Origin: Sipunculus nudus
Lineage: Eukaryota > Annelida > Sipuncula > Golfingiida > Sipunculidae
Assembly (NCBI GenBank): GCA_026874595.1
Contig: CM049313.1
Span: 14,691,508-14,755,507 of the forward strand
DNA: 64,000 nucleotides
Reading direction: 5' to 3'
The notes below the pieces were generated by a model. That model ran no database searches. It was not told the DNA's origin and worked only from the letters and a program-made list of their open reading frames with translations. Made by a program: the position numbers and the translations under genes. Positions 12,742 to 25,727 of the stretch are shown here, in pieces. Positions within the stretch are counted from its first letter, which is position 1. Every line of letters begins with the position of its first letter.

Positions 12742-13249
12742 AGGTCAAAGCACTTGCTCCAGCTAGACCTCATCATCACAAAACAGACACACCTCGACAA
12801 GGTGGAAGCACTGGCACCAGCTAAACTTCATCATCAAAAGACAAACACATCTTGACAAGGTCCAGTTACTGGCACCAGCTAGACCTCATCATCACAAAAC
12901 AGTCGCGTACCACGGTTCGGACTGCGACACTCTCTCATTTGCTCAAAGATCATACTTCAACCAAGGAAACTGAAAGCCATACATTGGGGTAACAAAGACC
13001 ACCTCTCTAGACAGAGTGGCTGACTTCAGTACATCACAAACAAGGATTTTAGAAAAAGACAGCTGGCATTCTGAACAGAGGGTACATCAAAAGACAGCAA
13101 AAAAAGTGACCCATGGGTCATGACGCTCAGCTGAATCTGTCATTTAAACAGGTGATGCATGTATTGATTTGATGTTATGATCTGGTTTAAAAAAATATTT
13201 GTTAAGGAACAATGGGTTAAATGACTTTCAGACCACTTCAAATCATGCT

Positions 13250-14470
13250 ATTTTGTCCAGAGTCATTTGAAAATAGGTAACAGCAAGGAGGTTTTACTAG
13301 GAACTCCCTAGATGCTAGGTGAGAAGTTTCCACCTCAAATTGCTATGGCTTCGATCCATCTGACTTATAGGGTACTCAAATCATCATGTTCTAACCAGCT
13401 CAGAGAATTAGGTCACAGTGCCCTTATCTTGGATGTAAGAGAAGACATTACAATAACCTCTTTTATATTAGGAAAGACATTACTAGAGCTAACAGTTAAA
13501 ATTCGTGACCTGTCTGACTTTCTGTGTTTGCTCAAAATTAGGTTCAGTAACCTAATTTCAGGATTCAAGGGATGGGCCAAGCCTCCCTGGATGCCTTATA
13601 AAAGGTTCTTGGTTTAACAGTAAAATTTGGTGCCTGACTGTCTATGTGCTATCAATTATATTTTGCCAGTTACTTGCAGAATATAGGTCACCATGACATA
13701 CTCTCAGCTTTCAAAGGAGATTTTGCAAGAACTTCCTGGGATGTGTGTTATAAGACTAAGGACTAGCAATTACAATATCTGTCCTGCTTGACTGTCCGCT
13801 GGTTTAAAATCATGTTTCGGGCCAGTCGCTCGGAGAATATAGGTCATCATCACCTAATTTCAAGTTTCCAACAAAATTTGCCCAAGTTATATGGATATAA
13901 CATTAGAAGATTCTAAGGCCAACGGATTCAGCTTGTGCACATTTGACTTCCAGACTGCTCAAATCATGTTTTTGTTCCTTTAGCTCAAAGAATATAGGTC
14001 ATTATGACCTAGTTTCAGGTTTCTATGGAGATTTGACTAGAAGCTCCCTGAGTGTAAAGTTGAATTCCAGGGCTAACGGTTACGATCTGTGCCCTATTAA
14101 CGTTCAGACTGCTGCATTTGAAGGTCTCAACCATAGAAAAGAAATGCGTAAAAATTAGAACCAGTCTTTAGGGACTGATGAAACGCTATTTGTTCAATAT
14201 GTGACATCATGACAATCAATGCATCAGTTATTCACATGTAAGAGCTTTTGCATCACATTTTTCATTATTTTGGCGGTATGTTCAAGCCCTATAGCTCGGG
14301 GGATATAGGTCACAATGACCTATTTCAGGTTTCTAATGAGACATTTTAAGACCTCCTTTGGTTTTCGGTTAGAACATTTTAGATTCAGCGATTTGTGCCC
14401 TGCTAACGGACGGACAGTCAGGCGGACAGATGGCTTTCATTCAGCTGAGCTTAGAAATGGCAACAGAAAT
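13250..14470 (+). repeat. Tandem array with AGGTCA palindromes, copy B
   Basis: Counterpart of 3000-4225. Perfect AGGTCA-N3-TGACCT palindromes stand at 13996-14010 and 14307-14321. The unit at about 13684 has one mismatch where copy A is perfect, so the palindrome is decaying in places. Confidence 0.85.
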
Positions 14471-15149
14471 GACCCCTTAAATACTGTCAGCGTGATCCAT
14501 TTATATAGGTTAAACGCACCGCCCTTCACAATCAAATGATCATCCTTCTGATCAGTACGTAAAGGTATTGCAGATTCTTAAATGCAATGTCCACAGGAGG
14601 ACCAGGCAATACCTCAATTAATACTGGGCAGATCTGTGCACCAATAATTAACAAGCGTCTGGCATTGGCAACATCAAGAGCATTTATGACGGCACTATAA
14701 AGACCAATGGTCCCATTCCTATTAAGATTAGATCACTGATTATCACTGATTAGAAAAAGTAGACCGTAAGATACCTCGTAACCTAGGAATCCCATGGCAG
14801 AACGAGGTAACCAACAACGAGGACCTCTCCAAAGCAATTATTCCCTCAATGTACACCGTACTCCACCAACGCCGCCCATACTGGCTCCGTCATTTTATGG
14901 TAATAATATGGAAGATGATAGGAAATCCAAGGATCTTCTATACTGGGAAGCTGATCAGGGGACATGGAAACCGAGGACGCCCACACCTGCGTTTAAAGGA
15001 CATATGTAAGTGTGACGTGAAGGTTCTCCTGATGGACACAGAGAACTGGGAGGCCCATGCCACAAATAGAGTATCATGGAGCGAGCAGTTTCGAAAACTG
15101 TTCGTAATGGAAAGTATCATTCAAAATACCCGCTGATAAAACAGGAAAA

Positions 15150-15750
15150 ATCGATACTGGAGCTTTTGTATCAAATTTTTAATTATTCCCTGATGTACTT
15201 TCGAGCCCCAAAGCTCGGAGCATTGGGTAACAGAGTCCTAATTTCTTGGTTCCAAGGAGATTTTTCATTGATCTCTCTGGATGCCAACGTAGAAGATTCT
15301 ATGTTTAACGGTTACGAAATTTGCTCTGTTCACAAACGACCGTTCCATTTGAAAGTCTAAAAATAGAGAAATAAATGCATAACATTCGAACAAAAATAAA
15401 TGTGGCGCAACCAGTCCGCAGGGACTGATGAAACACTCCATGATCAATACGCATGCAAAGAATCATTAAGATCAATGCATTGTTATTCAAATTCTGGAGC
15501 TTTTGTATCAAATTTTTACCTATTCTTTGGGGGGGGGGGGGGTACTTACGAGCCCCATAGCTCGGGGGATATGGGTAACAGATAAGAGGTAATTTCAGGG
15601 TTCCAAGGAGATTGTTAATAAACCTCCCTGGCTTTCAGGTAAGAAGATTCAAGGTTCAACGGTTACGATTTGTGTCCTGTTAACGTCGATCGGAAGGCCG
15701 GAGGGATGACGGACAGATTGATCGCTATAGCTCAATCGGCTGAGATAAAA
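15150..15750 (+). repeat. Repeat units of the same family, copy B
   Basis: Units start with 'actggagcttttgtatcaaa' near 15158 and 15495. The second is complete here: it runs through 'ccaaggagattgttaataaa', 'ggttcaacggttacgatttg' and ends with 'gctatagctcaatcggctga' near 15745. A G run lies at 15529-15542. Confidence 0.75.
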
Positions 15751-16450
15751 AGGAATAATATAGGTCTAAGCACAGTACCCTGTGGAGAGCCTTTCTCCAA
15801 GAAGGGCTATTTGGAAAGAATTCCATTTGAGTAAACAGCTTGTTGTCGATTAGACAGGTAGTTTTGAACCACATTTGCGAGATACCTTTTATGCCATAGT
15901 TGCTCATTTAAGTAAGTATAAGACGGTATGATCAAGGCTATCAATTTTTTTTCACTTCGGGGAAACATGCAGCAGTGACATAATTGTTATTGAGGCTGAT
16001 TAAGTATTCATAAATAATACTATGCAAGGCAAATGAATTTGAACCATTAGGAAGATAAGCAAACTGTTTATCTGAAAACAGATTATTACTTTCAAAAAGT
16101 GTGACGAGGCTTAATTTAACGACCTGTTCTATTGTATTTCGCACATGACCTTTAACCGAAACCGGTCGGTAGTTATTAGGATCATCCTTACTTTCAGCTC
16201 CTTTATATATAGGAGTGATCTTAGTGGTCTAACAAGCTGTTGGGAATTCGCCTATTTGAAGGGAGATGTTAAAAATATTGACTTATGGAGTTGAAATATA
16301 AGGTGTGGCAATTTTAAGGAAACTACTGACATCCCTAGTATATCTTCTTTCACAACGGAGTATAAAAAAAACTAACTAGATACTATATTTAGATAAAAAT
16401 ATATTCCATAATTGAGTTTGCAAGATGAGCGCACTTAAATGTTGTTTAGT
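15740..16450 (-). mobile_element. LINE reverse-transcriptase relic, copy B
   Basis: Minus-strand relic of a Jockey/CR1-like LINE. It carries the same N-terminal blocks as copy A (ITPIYKG, DPNNYRPVSV). It also carries the following part that copy A lacks: YGIKGISQMWFKT, then a frameshifted block corresponding to KGSPQGTVLRPILF, the conserved 'GxPQGSxLGPxLF' block of these enzymes. No FADD catalytic box is recognisable. Several frameshifts and stops make it inactive. Confidence 0.88.
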
Positions 16451-16878
16451 GAAAATTATCGCTAAATTTCTTTCCAACAGAACTAAAGTAATCGTAAAAT
16501 GCATCAGGATCAACCATAGCGCTTTCTTCGTTTGAGGGCATTTTAAAGGGTGGTATGTGTGTAAGAGCTTTACACACAACATCAGGGTTGGAGCCATTAT
16601 TTGGATAAGCGTGGTATAATGCTGGCTAGGAGTGGATCTGATAATACCTGTTACATAATTTTATTGATTTCTTTACGCAGACAAATCACTACTTTTATAT
16701 TTTCTTAATGCTTTCTGATGTACATAATCGCGCAAATAAACGCATTAAATATATCATAAGTGAACCATTTATTTTTGCAATATTTAATGCGGCGTCGAAT
16801 GAAAGGCGCGTTGCTATTACAAATTCTCAAACATTGAAAGCGCCCCATTTCCAGGTTGAGCAAACAACAGAAATTTGC

Positions 16879-18225
16879 ATAATTTTCGAAAAAATATATT
16901 TCAATAATTAATCAATGAATTTGAAGTAATTGAATTTAAGAAGGGAACGGAAATACCCAGACTTTAAAAATGTAAAGGATTAACATTTAGAGAGAGCCAG
17001 TTTTTGGAAATGTACAGAAAACAGACCGGAAAGGGGGAAATTAGGATGTATATGGAGCCAGATACGCGGATTAATAGCACCAACACGTCACAAAAATTTG
17101 TATTACGAATTTATAGTTTTTAACCAATTAGGCTTTTTTTATATTAGCTGTTCACGTTATTTGTTGGATAATAAATTGAATTTTCCAACATTGACTGGCA
17201 GTGGCAGGATTTACTCGTAGATATGCTGGATGCATTTTCTACATTTCCTACAAATTTCTTATTTACTCGTTTCTTGATCTTTGAAGAATCACAGATTAGA
17301 TAAAACGAATTCTGACATCTTTTTTAAGTTCTTATTTATAGTTTAGTTAACATCCGTAGCGACCGCGAAGTTTAAGACGAACGAATAAAGGAGAATGTAG
17401 GTGTGATATTCTCCGCCCCTTGTGGTTGTTCCATGTGATTCGTACTTATGAGGCGTCTGTCGGTGATTTGTTCATGTCACGGTCATTGGTAACGTTCCAT
17501 CCATACAGGAGAAAAATGTTAATAGGAAGGGACGGTCACGTCAACAGATATCAAGACATATGTTATTACATAAAAAAGAAATATAAGTAAAATATATCCA
17601 ACTATATGAAACATCCAAAAAATCGTGTCTTGACAATGGTTTTATTCCTTTAGTTACAAAATAAATACAAACAACTATTCTGAAAGTTTTATGTTATGTT
17701 TCTTTCTTGAAACTATTCAGTAGAACCAGTTCCGTAGAATGATTACACCACAGATATATTAGTTAAGCGTTTCCAAAATATTTCATGCTTAAGATTTATT
17801 TTAGAAACTAAAACGGTCTTCTTTTCACCATCTTAGAAATATAAGGGCGTACAGCATTTTTTATCGGGGGGGGGGGGGCAGTGGACATGCCCCCCCCACC
17901 ATTCACCTGAATATACATTTTCTTGTAATAAAATGGCATTTAGTACTGAAATCAAAGAAACTTCTACTAGCATAAAAGTACATAGTTATTTAAGTTATTT
18001 TCAAACATGGGGAAGTGGACCATGTATATTCTTTAATTTGCCACAAATGATATGGCCGGTTTCCAGCTCGATACTTCTTCCATTTTCTCTTTTTTTTCTT
18101 TTTTTGGACGTGTATGTGTAGATTTAATCAAACACTGACAGTCTCGTCTTGATAACCTACAAATACAGCAACCGAGGGGCCCAATACGTTCAATTGAAAC
18201 ATAATTCACTTATGAAAACATCATA
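16879..18225. other. No gene seen
   Basis: Non-coding DNA with a G run at 17867-17878. I found no exon of the neighbouring minus-strand channel gene in this stretch, although its next exons should lie at lower coordinates. Confidence 0.6.
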
Positions 18226-18227
18226 TT

Positions 18228-18343
18228 ACTTACCCGGATATCCACAATAGCTCATTATGATCAGCTTAAATATAAATATATCACTTATAAACAATAAAAT
18301 GAACTTATCTGGATATCCACAATAGCTCAATATATTCAGCTAA
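18228..18343 (-). repeat. Two extra copies of the exon end and splice donor
   Basis: On the minus strand, the exon end 'GCTATTTTGGATATCCGG' followed by GTAAGA (around 18372-18397) is repeated at about 18302-18330 as GCTATTGTGGATATCCAG then ATAAGT, and at about 18228-18258 as GCTATTGTGGATATCCGG then GTAAGT. Spacing is about 70 bp. The most distant copy keeps a consensus donor and the middle one has lost it. The two extra copies also share flanking bases with each other, so a module of about 70 bp was tandemly multiplied. Confidence 0.8.
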
Positions 18344-18377
18344 AATATTATTTTAATTAATTAAAAAATAATCTTAC

Positions 18378-18578
18378 CCGGATATCCAAAATAGCTGGCT
18401 TTTCAAGGAACCTTCGAAACAGACGCGACATCTGCCAGGAAAGTATGCCCAACGCTCCTAGAAGACATGCACTCCACAGGAATCTTTGCCAAAATCCTTT
18501 TGATGCTGACAGACGACCAACTCCGTGAATGCTTGTGTATTCCGTGAACTCTTTTATTTTGTCCTTTATTTTCCCCAT
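18378..18578 (-). CDS. DEG/ENaC channel, first coding exon (orphan, minus strand)
   Basis: The exon encodes the cytoplasmic N-terminus and first membrane segment of a DEG/ENaC (amiloride-sensitive, trimeric sodium channel) subunit. From ATG at 18578 it reads MGKIKDKIKEFTEYTSIHGV. The His-Gly pair, which is part of the gating motif of the family, is at about residue 18. After a short basic link comes WQRFLWSACLLGALGILSW, a hydrophobic stretch fitting TM1, then RLFRRFLEKPAILDIR. The exon ends in phase 0 at a good donor (CGG followed by GTAAGA). The open frame continues 24 bases upstream but only to a TTG. No further exon was found to the left on this strand. The remainder of a channel gene lies 7 kb away on the opposite strand, so this is either the start of another gene or an inverted piece of that one. 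Confidence 0.85.
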
Positions 18579-18609
18579 TCTCTTCTCAGTTCCCTTTATC
18601 AAATAAAGA

Positions 18610-21600
18610 TATATTTCACAGAGTTTGTGTCTTTCAGACTTAGTGATTATAAAGCACCTTTCCTGTCCATACGAAGTTCGTTAAATAAGACCATCTGACC
18701 TGATTTTCATGTTTAATACAAGTTCATCCTCGTGAAACATCGCGGGCCAATTCCTGTTTTTAAGTTGTGTCGATCGGTTGCAAAAGACTTTCCAAACCTG
18801 AATGTAACTTAATGTGTTCTAATTCATCAGCTGTCAACAAGATTTCTTTGGAGGCTTTAAGCGGCTTCGGATTTCATTCAACTTGTTGGCGAACACGACA
18901 GAAACTGTTGGTAAACTTTTTTTCTTGCATAGCGACCGGTTCAAGTTTACTGGTTCTGTACAATTGTTGACTGTGTTTTGTGTATAGATAATGAGTGTCT
19001 CCCAATTGTGTTTAACATGGTTCTATGGCAACCTGTTTTATACACCAAGTCACAAACGGATCAATGGCACTGATGCTAATGTAACTGATGTGTCATGTGT
19101 CAGTGCTGCTCTTGGCTTCTGAACGTCATTTTCCCGGATGATTCTTGAAAAATTTATAGATTTAAGTCCGAAAGATCGATCTATGCCTTACAATGCATGT
19201 CAAAACTAGTGAGTTTGCTAAAGGCTGAAAAGCGTAATGCTGAAATGGGCTTGTGTGCTAGACATATAATCGTTAAGTTATGATTTTCACGTGCTATCGG
19301 TAGACCTAAATATCCGCGCCACAAACCCTGGACCACACTGAGCAGACTCACCCTTATAAGAGTATGACTCAGCTGTTTAGGGATTGTTGGTGTCAATATC
19401 CGACATCAAAAATGCAGCGGGGCTTCTTTATACACCAGCCGCGTAGGTATAAATGTAGTGAAGAGAAATTGATTACATACAAACATAATATACATAAAAA
19501 GATTAAACTTTCTTGATAAAAATAGAAAAAAAGATACCGCAATAACAATTTATACAAGATAATAAATATGTGACAACCAAGATTTGTTTTTTTTTAAAGG
19601 AATCTTAGAGGTTTGGATGCAATCGATTTCAAGTTACCAAGGGTTATTCTGAAACCAAGTTCGACCTAACCCCCGTCCCCAACCCCGGGAACAATAACGT
19701 GCCCACTCACAATTATTTTCGATAATGTTAAATTTTTAAAGTTGCTTTGAATCAAAATGAGTGTTGAAGATTTTTATATATACTTTATTGCAAATATTCC
19801 GCATGGATGGGGGACCTGCCATTCTGGATATATAAGTAAAAAATAAGAGAAAATTCAGTCTTAGTGGGTTACGTAACCCATTTCCCGTGCTCTCTCCCCA
19901 CGCAATGCGATGAGACATACTATTGTCCATTCCAGCACCCCTGTCCACCTGTCTTTCTCCAGATTATATTTTTACAAGTCAAATATCGGCAAAACTGTTT
20001 GCCCCTAAAGCAGAAACGGAAAAATGCGTAATTAACAATTTTGGAAATAATAGCCTACCTTTTGTCATTTTCCTGTAAACAATTTAAAACCATTTTATGA
20101 GAAACAAGTCAATACTGTTGCGACATCTAACAACCAATCTATGAAATGTACTTGGCAGGGAACAGTGATGACGTCATAATAGAGGTTACGCACAAAAGAG
20201 GCCTTATATTTATGGGACCAACAATCAAGAGCTGCCGACCCCGGTTCACAACGAGGCGTGTAAATGTTCTCTTTGAGTTGTGCACGCTTCACTGTTACGT
20301 CATATTACTTTATACTCATATCCAAAGATGTTAAACAATGGTCACCTGTTAGGGCCGCCATGAACCACGGATATATATGAGACGTCAAGCAGGCCGTAAA
20401 GTGCAAAATATTTATATCTTAAGCAGGTAGGGTACTAAATATTATGCATTTTTCTATTTTTGCAATTGATCCAAATTGGACCAGTGGTGGTGGAACTACA
20501 AATACCAAAACTACATTTGCAATTCAAGAGATAATCGTTATTGTTTAAAAGAAATTGATCTCGAATGAACGAGAAAATTGTCATATTCCAAGGTAAACTG
20601 TTTTTTACGCGTCTGACAGTCCGTTGATTTAGGGCCAACTCAGCGTGTCCAGTTACTAGCAATGTTGGCTTCTCTTGAACAAAAGAAAATCTTAGAAAGA
20701 GAATAATTATATAAGAAATTTTTTTAGGAACGGGGTTATCCAGAAAGAAAAGTGATCCCTTCTGACATTCATAATGAATTTACTTTGCAAAAATACTAAC
20801 AATTTAATTGAAAGGGCTGTATGAGGCATGCATGCAATTGGTGCAAGGCAATATATATATTTGAGCATGTTGTCGATCAAGCCATCTTGATCATATAGAC
20901 CATACTTTTGACACAATAGAGCTTACACTTCTAACCTTCCATCAAGAATTTTAAAACATTTAGATGTCCAAATTTGTATCAAAGACCTTATATTTACAAA
21001 AATTAATCGGTTTCACTCAGGTTGGTCGAATAATTGAAAATATTTATATATATATTGTCGCAAATATGAAATGACATAACCTCTGGCATGTAGGTGATGC
21101 CGCTCTCCCCTGATAGGTTACCTTCCAAATAGGCTCCTGACAGGTTACAAGTTAAGCCCACACGACGCACTCACTACATGGCGTTTGGCATGTGCCTGTT
21201 GCTGTCGCCCTGCCAAGTATTTACTTACTCTCCAGGGTACAGGGCTAATTATGCTTCAATTTTTCTTTCAAGAATTTAAAACTTATAATTATTATTCCTC
21301 GCTTAAACGTTAAAATAATTTCTATACCTTATTATTTTTATTATATTTTATTTAAGATAAGGCTAATAAAAACATTCTTCTGCTTTTACCATATGAAAAA
21401 TAGTGGGCACACATTAAATTTTTTTTTCTTGCAGCAATTACCAAGTTACCCCAACGTACACATGTACCAAAAGACCTTCATTTGACGAATTTTTACTGTT
21501 ACTGAATAGAGCTGCCCGACATTATCTTTACATCGGGATACATCCCTAAATAATGTATCGGGATACAGGCACTCTCCATGGTGTAGATGGTGGCATTCGG

Positions 21601-21880
21601 TAGTCTTCATAGGTCTTTATAGCTGTTCGTCGATCCTTTAGGTAGACAAAATAACTGTCAGTCTTACAGTGCTCCAGTATAACATATCAACATGGGTCTT
21701 GCAAAAGTCTGAAATAATGTTTTTTTATACAACTGAGTTAAACCTTGTGAATAAGGAATAAGGTATATATATTTTTTTTGTAGATGTAACCGCTTCTTTA
21801 ACTAATCTCAACCTCAATCTGGATAAATCTATTTCGGTTTGGAATACGTGACAAGGCGATATCACACGCTTCCTGTCATT
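18610..21880. other. No gene seen
   Basis: This includes the presumed upstream side of the minus-strand exon. No promoter motif stands out. A perfect TGACGTCA (CRE-like) site is at about 20167-20174. Low-complexity T and A runs occur near 19587. No exon of the plus-strand channel was recognised. Confidence 0.55.
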
Positions 21881-21889
21881 AATATTATA

Positions 21890-22166
21890 TCCTGGAGTCA
21901 GGTAACTACTTGGTGTCAGGTAACTACCGTCCTGGTTGTGTAATCATCCCCAATTACTGAGTCATAACATGGAGGTACTCGCCAAATTTTGCACTCGTTT
22001 GTGAGTGATACATGGCTGTAGGGCACAGCCTTTCCATTATACAGAGCGCTCACCCTGGATGGGGACCGACAGTGGAAAGTCTCACCGCTTCTCGGCTGAG
22101 ATTTGAACTCACATTCTCCCCCGCTCTAAGCCCTGTGCTCTACCTTTAGAACACATAAACCGGCAT
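21890..22166 (-). mobile_element. tRNA-derived SINE candidate
   Basis: On the minus strand the sequence from about 22164 resembles a tRNA: GCCGGTTTA at the start, GGTAGAGCAC in the D-arm position, GGGCTTAGAGCG in the anticodon-arm position, and GAGTTCAAATCTC as an internal B box near 22097-22109. The A-box region has three extra bases and the acceptor stem does not close, so it is not a functional tRNA. Non-tRNA sequence follows for some 200 bases, as in SINEs. Its 3' end was not defined. Confidence 0.6.
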
Positions 22167-22783
22167 TTTCAAATTGTTGTTTTGTTTTTGGGCGTAATGT
22201 GAATTTTTAAAGATTAAATCAGTGTCACTCTTGAAGCACACGAATGAGCCATCAAGGTTTTAACTTCAAATACGAGTGTTGAAAGCTCTTAGTCATCTTA
22301 ACCTATGCATATACATGTGCACCAAACATTTTTAAAACTTGACTGATTTTTTTCTTAACATAGAATATAAAATAATATGAGCTCCGTATTCTAATCGATG
22401 TCAATGAGTCCGTGGATTCACACAAGACAAATTGCAGCAGTACCTACATATATAATTTCTGAATCTAGGGAGATTTCAAGAGATAATATAAAATATTCTC
22501 AATGATACATTGAGCAAAACGCACTGATATTTAAATTTTCATGTTTTTGTTTAAATGTTTAAACAGAATTAAAATAAATTAAAATAAATTAAAATATATT
22601 CAGAATGAGAGTTTTGTAGGTTTGAACATTATATTAGCAGTATATTAGCTTTAATGGACTCAGGCGCTTAAATAAATCCTAGAAATGTACCCAGAAGAAA
22701 TATTAAGGTGTTTTCAGCAAACCAAAATTATATTCAATACGTGTTCTTGTTGGGTTTTATACAGACGCCAAAATACTACAACC

Positions 22784-22785
<2 letters not shown>

Positions 22786-22836
<51 letters not shown>

Positions 22837-22860
22837 TTATATTATATATATATATAAAAT
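22786..22860. repeat. TA microsatellite
   Basis: About 23 TA units followed by TTATATTTA variants. Confidence 0.95.
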
Positions 22861-23283
22861 ATATTTATTTTATAAATCCTGTTTATCCTGTTTAAATACT
22901 TTATTATCCCATTTTTACACTGATTCAACCAAAGGATAAACATGAATCATGGCCATATTTCGCTCATCTTAGCTTGGTCTCCGTTTAAAACAGATTGTCA
23001 TAATGTAAATCCAGTGTTTTTCATACTTGTATGTTCTCTAACACATTCGCGTCAACAGAAGTCAATATCTGAATTGCCTTTGTTAATCTGCATGATGTTT
23101 GAATTATAATATTATTGGCCGTTTTACCTACATGCGATTTTATTACAATATTGGCCGTTTTACCCACTTGCGATTTTATTTCAATATGGGCAGGGTATTT
23201 ATTTATATATTATCGAAAATAAGAGAAAGCAATAGATAATTTTGAAATATTAGAACATCGCAACTTTATGCATAATTGTCAGT

Positions 23284-23294
23284 TCTCTCTCTCT

Positions 23295-23350
<56 letters not shown>
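23284..23350. repeat. CT microsatellite
   Basis: About 30 CT units with one interruption (CCTTCT) near the start. Confidence 0.95.
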
Positions 23351-23354
<4 letters not shown>

Positions 23355-24373
23355 GTATGTAAATAGACCTATACCTAATGATAAATTTTTAATTACCTTT
23401 TTATGTTATATTTTATGTTTATTTTATTTTATTACCTTTGTTCTACTACCCCGTTGGATTTCTTTGAAACGACCTCGACTGTTGCAATAAATAGAAACCC
23501 TTCTTCTCATGTTTCATCTACCATGTTTCTTTCATGTTTAAACATGAAATTCTAAAAGTTTTATTATAGCAAAATTTAAAATCTAAGTGTTAAGTTACAA
23601 AGAAACATGATATAGGAAAAATGGAACAATGGTTTTGAGATGTTATTTAGGTGTCATTTAGTATGATATTTGCCCATCAAAAAGTTGTTAGCTATTACTT
23701 TTTGCTCAAAATTGTGTACCATTACAAAATTTAAAATTTCGAAAAAATATGGAATGAATGTGACTGTTATAAATACATATACCATAAAAAAAGCTCAGTA
23801 TCAGGTTTAAACGATATGTACTTCGTAGGGTCTGATATGCATTTGGTGCAGAATTTGGATTGATTTAAAACTTTTTTTTTTGCAAGGAAGGCTACCTTAA
23901 GACCTATTGCTCATAAATATAATCACTCCACTATCCGGAAAATGTAAACAAGCAGATTTACTTAGTAAAGGGTTTTAATAAGTGAATCATAACACGTATA
24001 GTTGATTGGCATGACATAGTGAAACTGATTCGGACAGTCAGAAAAACAAAAATTAATTATACTTAAATAAACAAACCGTGACTTCATTTGTAGTAGAAAC
24101 TTTTTTATTAATAACGAAGACGATTTATTTTAACTTCGAGGCATTAGAAATTGTCAAACAATTTCATTCACAGAATATTATAGAAACCCACGCACACTTT
24201 CTTTACAATATCATACGTCATGTTTAAATATGATTTACTGAACAGGCCCTGTATACAACAGAATGTGTGTGTTGTTCAGCCAGGTGTGAAACATTGGGAT
24301 AGTTATCTGGATATAAAAGAATAACCAAAAAACAAACTAGATGTTTTGACTGGTATGCCCCTTTTTTACTTCA

Positions 24374-24488
24374 GAGTTACTGTTCATATAACAGAAGGAA
24401 ACTGAACAAAACTAAAAGAAATCGTTATAGCAACTGTGTCCACAAAGATAGGGCTATCTTGGAGATGACCGATGAGAAAATTTAGCAT
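24374..24488 (+). other. Possible DEG/ENaC exon or relic (weak)
   Basis: After a strong acceptor (a T-rich tract then CTTCAG) the frame reads SYCSYNRRKLNKTKRNR. In DEG/ENaC channels the post-TM1 segment reads 'FPAVTICNxNxxxxSxL', and the visible C-S-Y-N-R-R could be its remnant, with the preceding Val-Thr partly lost. No good donor follows before the TAG at about 24483. The position, upstream of the certain exons and on the same strand, is what is expected. The match is short and I hold it only as a lead. Confidence 0.25.
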
Positions 24489-25727
24489 TTCTTCATTTGG
24501 AAATATGAGGCCGATATTTACAGATGGTCATGATAAACCTTGTAATTTGATTTTATTCAGATTCTGCAAGGTGATAGTGATGTTTCTTTGACAGAAGATT
24601 TTTTGTTATATTCAATGTGAATTAATGTTATCAATAATGCAAGAATACTAACGTTTAGAGAATAAGAGAACTTACCAGTGAAATAACATGCTAGCTGCAT
24701 ATGTATTGACCGCTATATAGTGTTATTATAAATTTAAACTTTCTGCGAAACGAAATGAGGCAGCACCACTGGTCTGTTTAAATGGGTAATTGGTATGAAT
24801 TTGTTTATTAGCTCATTAAAACAAAGAAACCGAAGCAATCAGTAGGCCAGAAATTTTAATTTGTTCATCCGATTTTTTATGAAAATGCATCTGTCACCTA
24901 TGTTGTTAAGGTTTTTACTAACAAACTTTCCATCCAGTCGGCATAAACATACATATGCATTAAAAAGACAGGTGGGAATTCAATGCAAATGTAAAATTGT
25001 TTCACGACTGTGTTGAAACTGACCCAGACTGCTATTTTCGAGTATATCAGAGTTGTACGTAAAATCGAGCAGTCTAATATAAATCAACCAAAAAGTCTTT
25101 GAAAAGAAAAACAAGATCCATAGGGTATATATCATTTTAAACCTTTGAACCGAGTTAGTCGTCTTTCGTATGCTAAATGTATATATAAAATTCACATTAA
25201 ATTTATTATGATATTTGAAATTTCTTTGCGAACCTTTGACCTCCACAAACATACCTCGACCTACGAGCCTAGGTCAGGAGGTGCATAAATCATGCATAAC
25301 GTTAAGCCCATTAAGAACTGGAAATTCAAGTCGGTAATTTTTCGTGTCAACGAAAAATGATTTTGGTATATACCTAATGTAAGAAAAATAAAAATATTAT
25401 ATATCTTAACAATCAGGCGAACAACTGCTTTCAATAACCTGATATTTTAACAGAAAGAAATGAATTTCAAATGTCAGTTACAAATGTCAAATGTAATAGC
25501 TTTAGTGTAATGGGAAAAAAACGCTTGAGTACAAAATAAAGGACACAGTTGTTAAAGCAATTATTTCAACATAACTGATAAATAAGAGGTACATATGCAA
25601 ATGCAAATAGGAGTTATTCAAGCCTGGTACCCTAAAGGAATATAGTTTAGTTAATAAAACGGTCCGACCCTAGATCAGTTAAATATCACCAACATAAACA
25701 TTCCTGATGTAAATATATTTTCTATAG

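Larger units (their letters stand above)
10166..16878. repeat. Segmental duplication, copy B
   Basis: Direct-orientation partner of 1-6378. It keeps about 280 bp at 15612-15890 that copy A has lost, including a part of the LINE reverse transcriptase, so copy B is closer to the ancestral state there. Similarity stops near 16876. The following sequence (from about 16878) is unrelated to that after copy A. Confidence 0.95.

Noticed and set aside
18770-18970. Minus-strand reading ASKEILLTADELEHIKLHSG as an exon
   Set aside because: Only about 34 codons, no splice sites of good quality and no recognisable family. It could be chance.
22084-22166. Functional tRNA gene
   Set aside because: The acceptor stem does not pair and the A-box region has extra bases. 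It fits a SINE head better.
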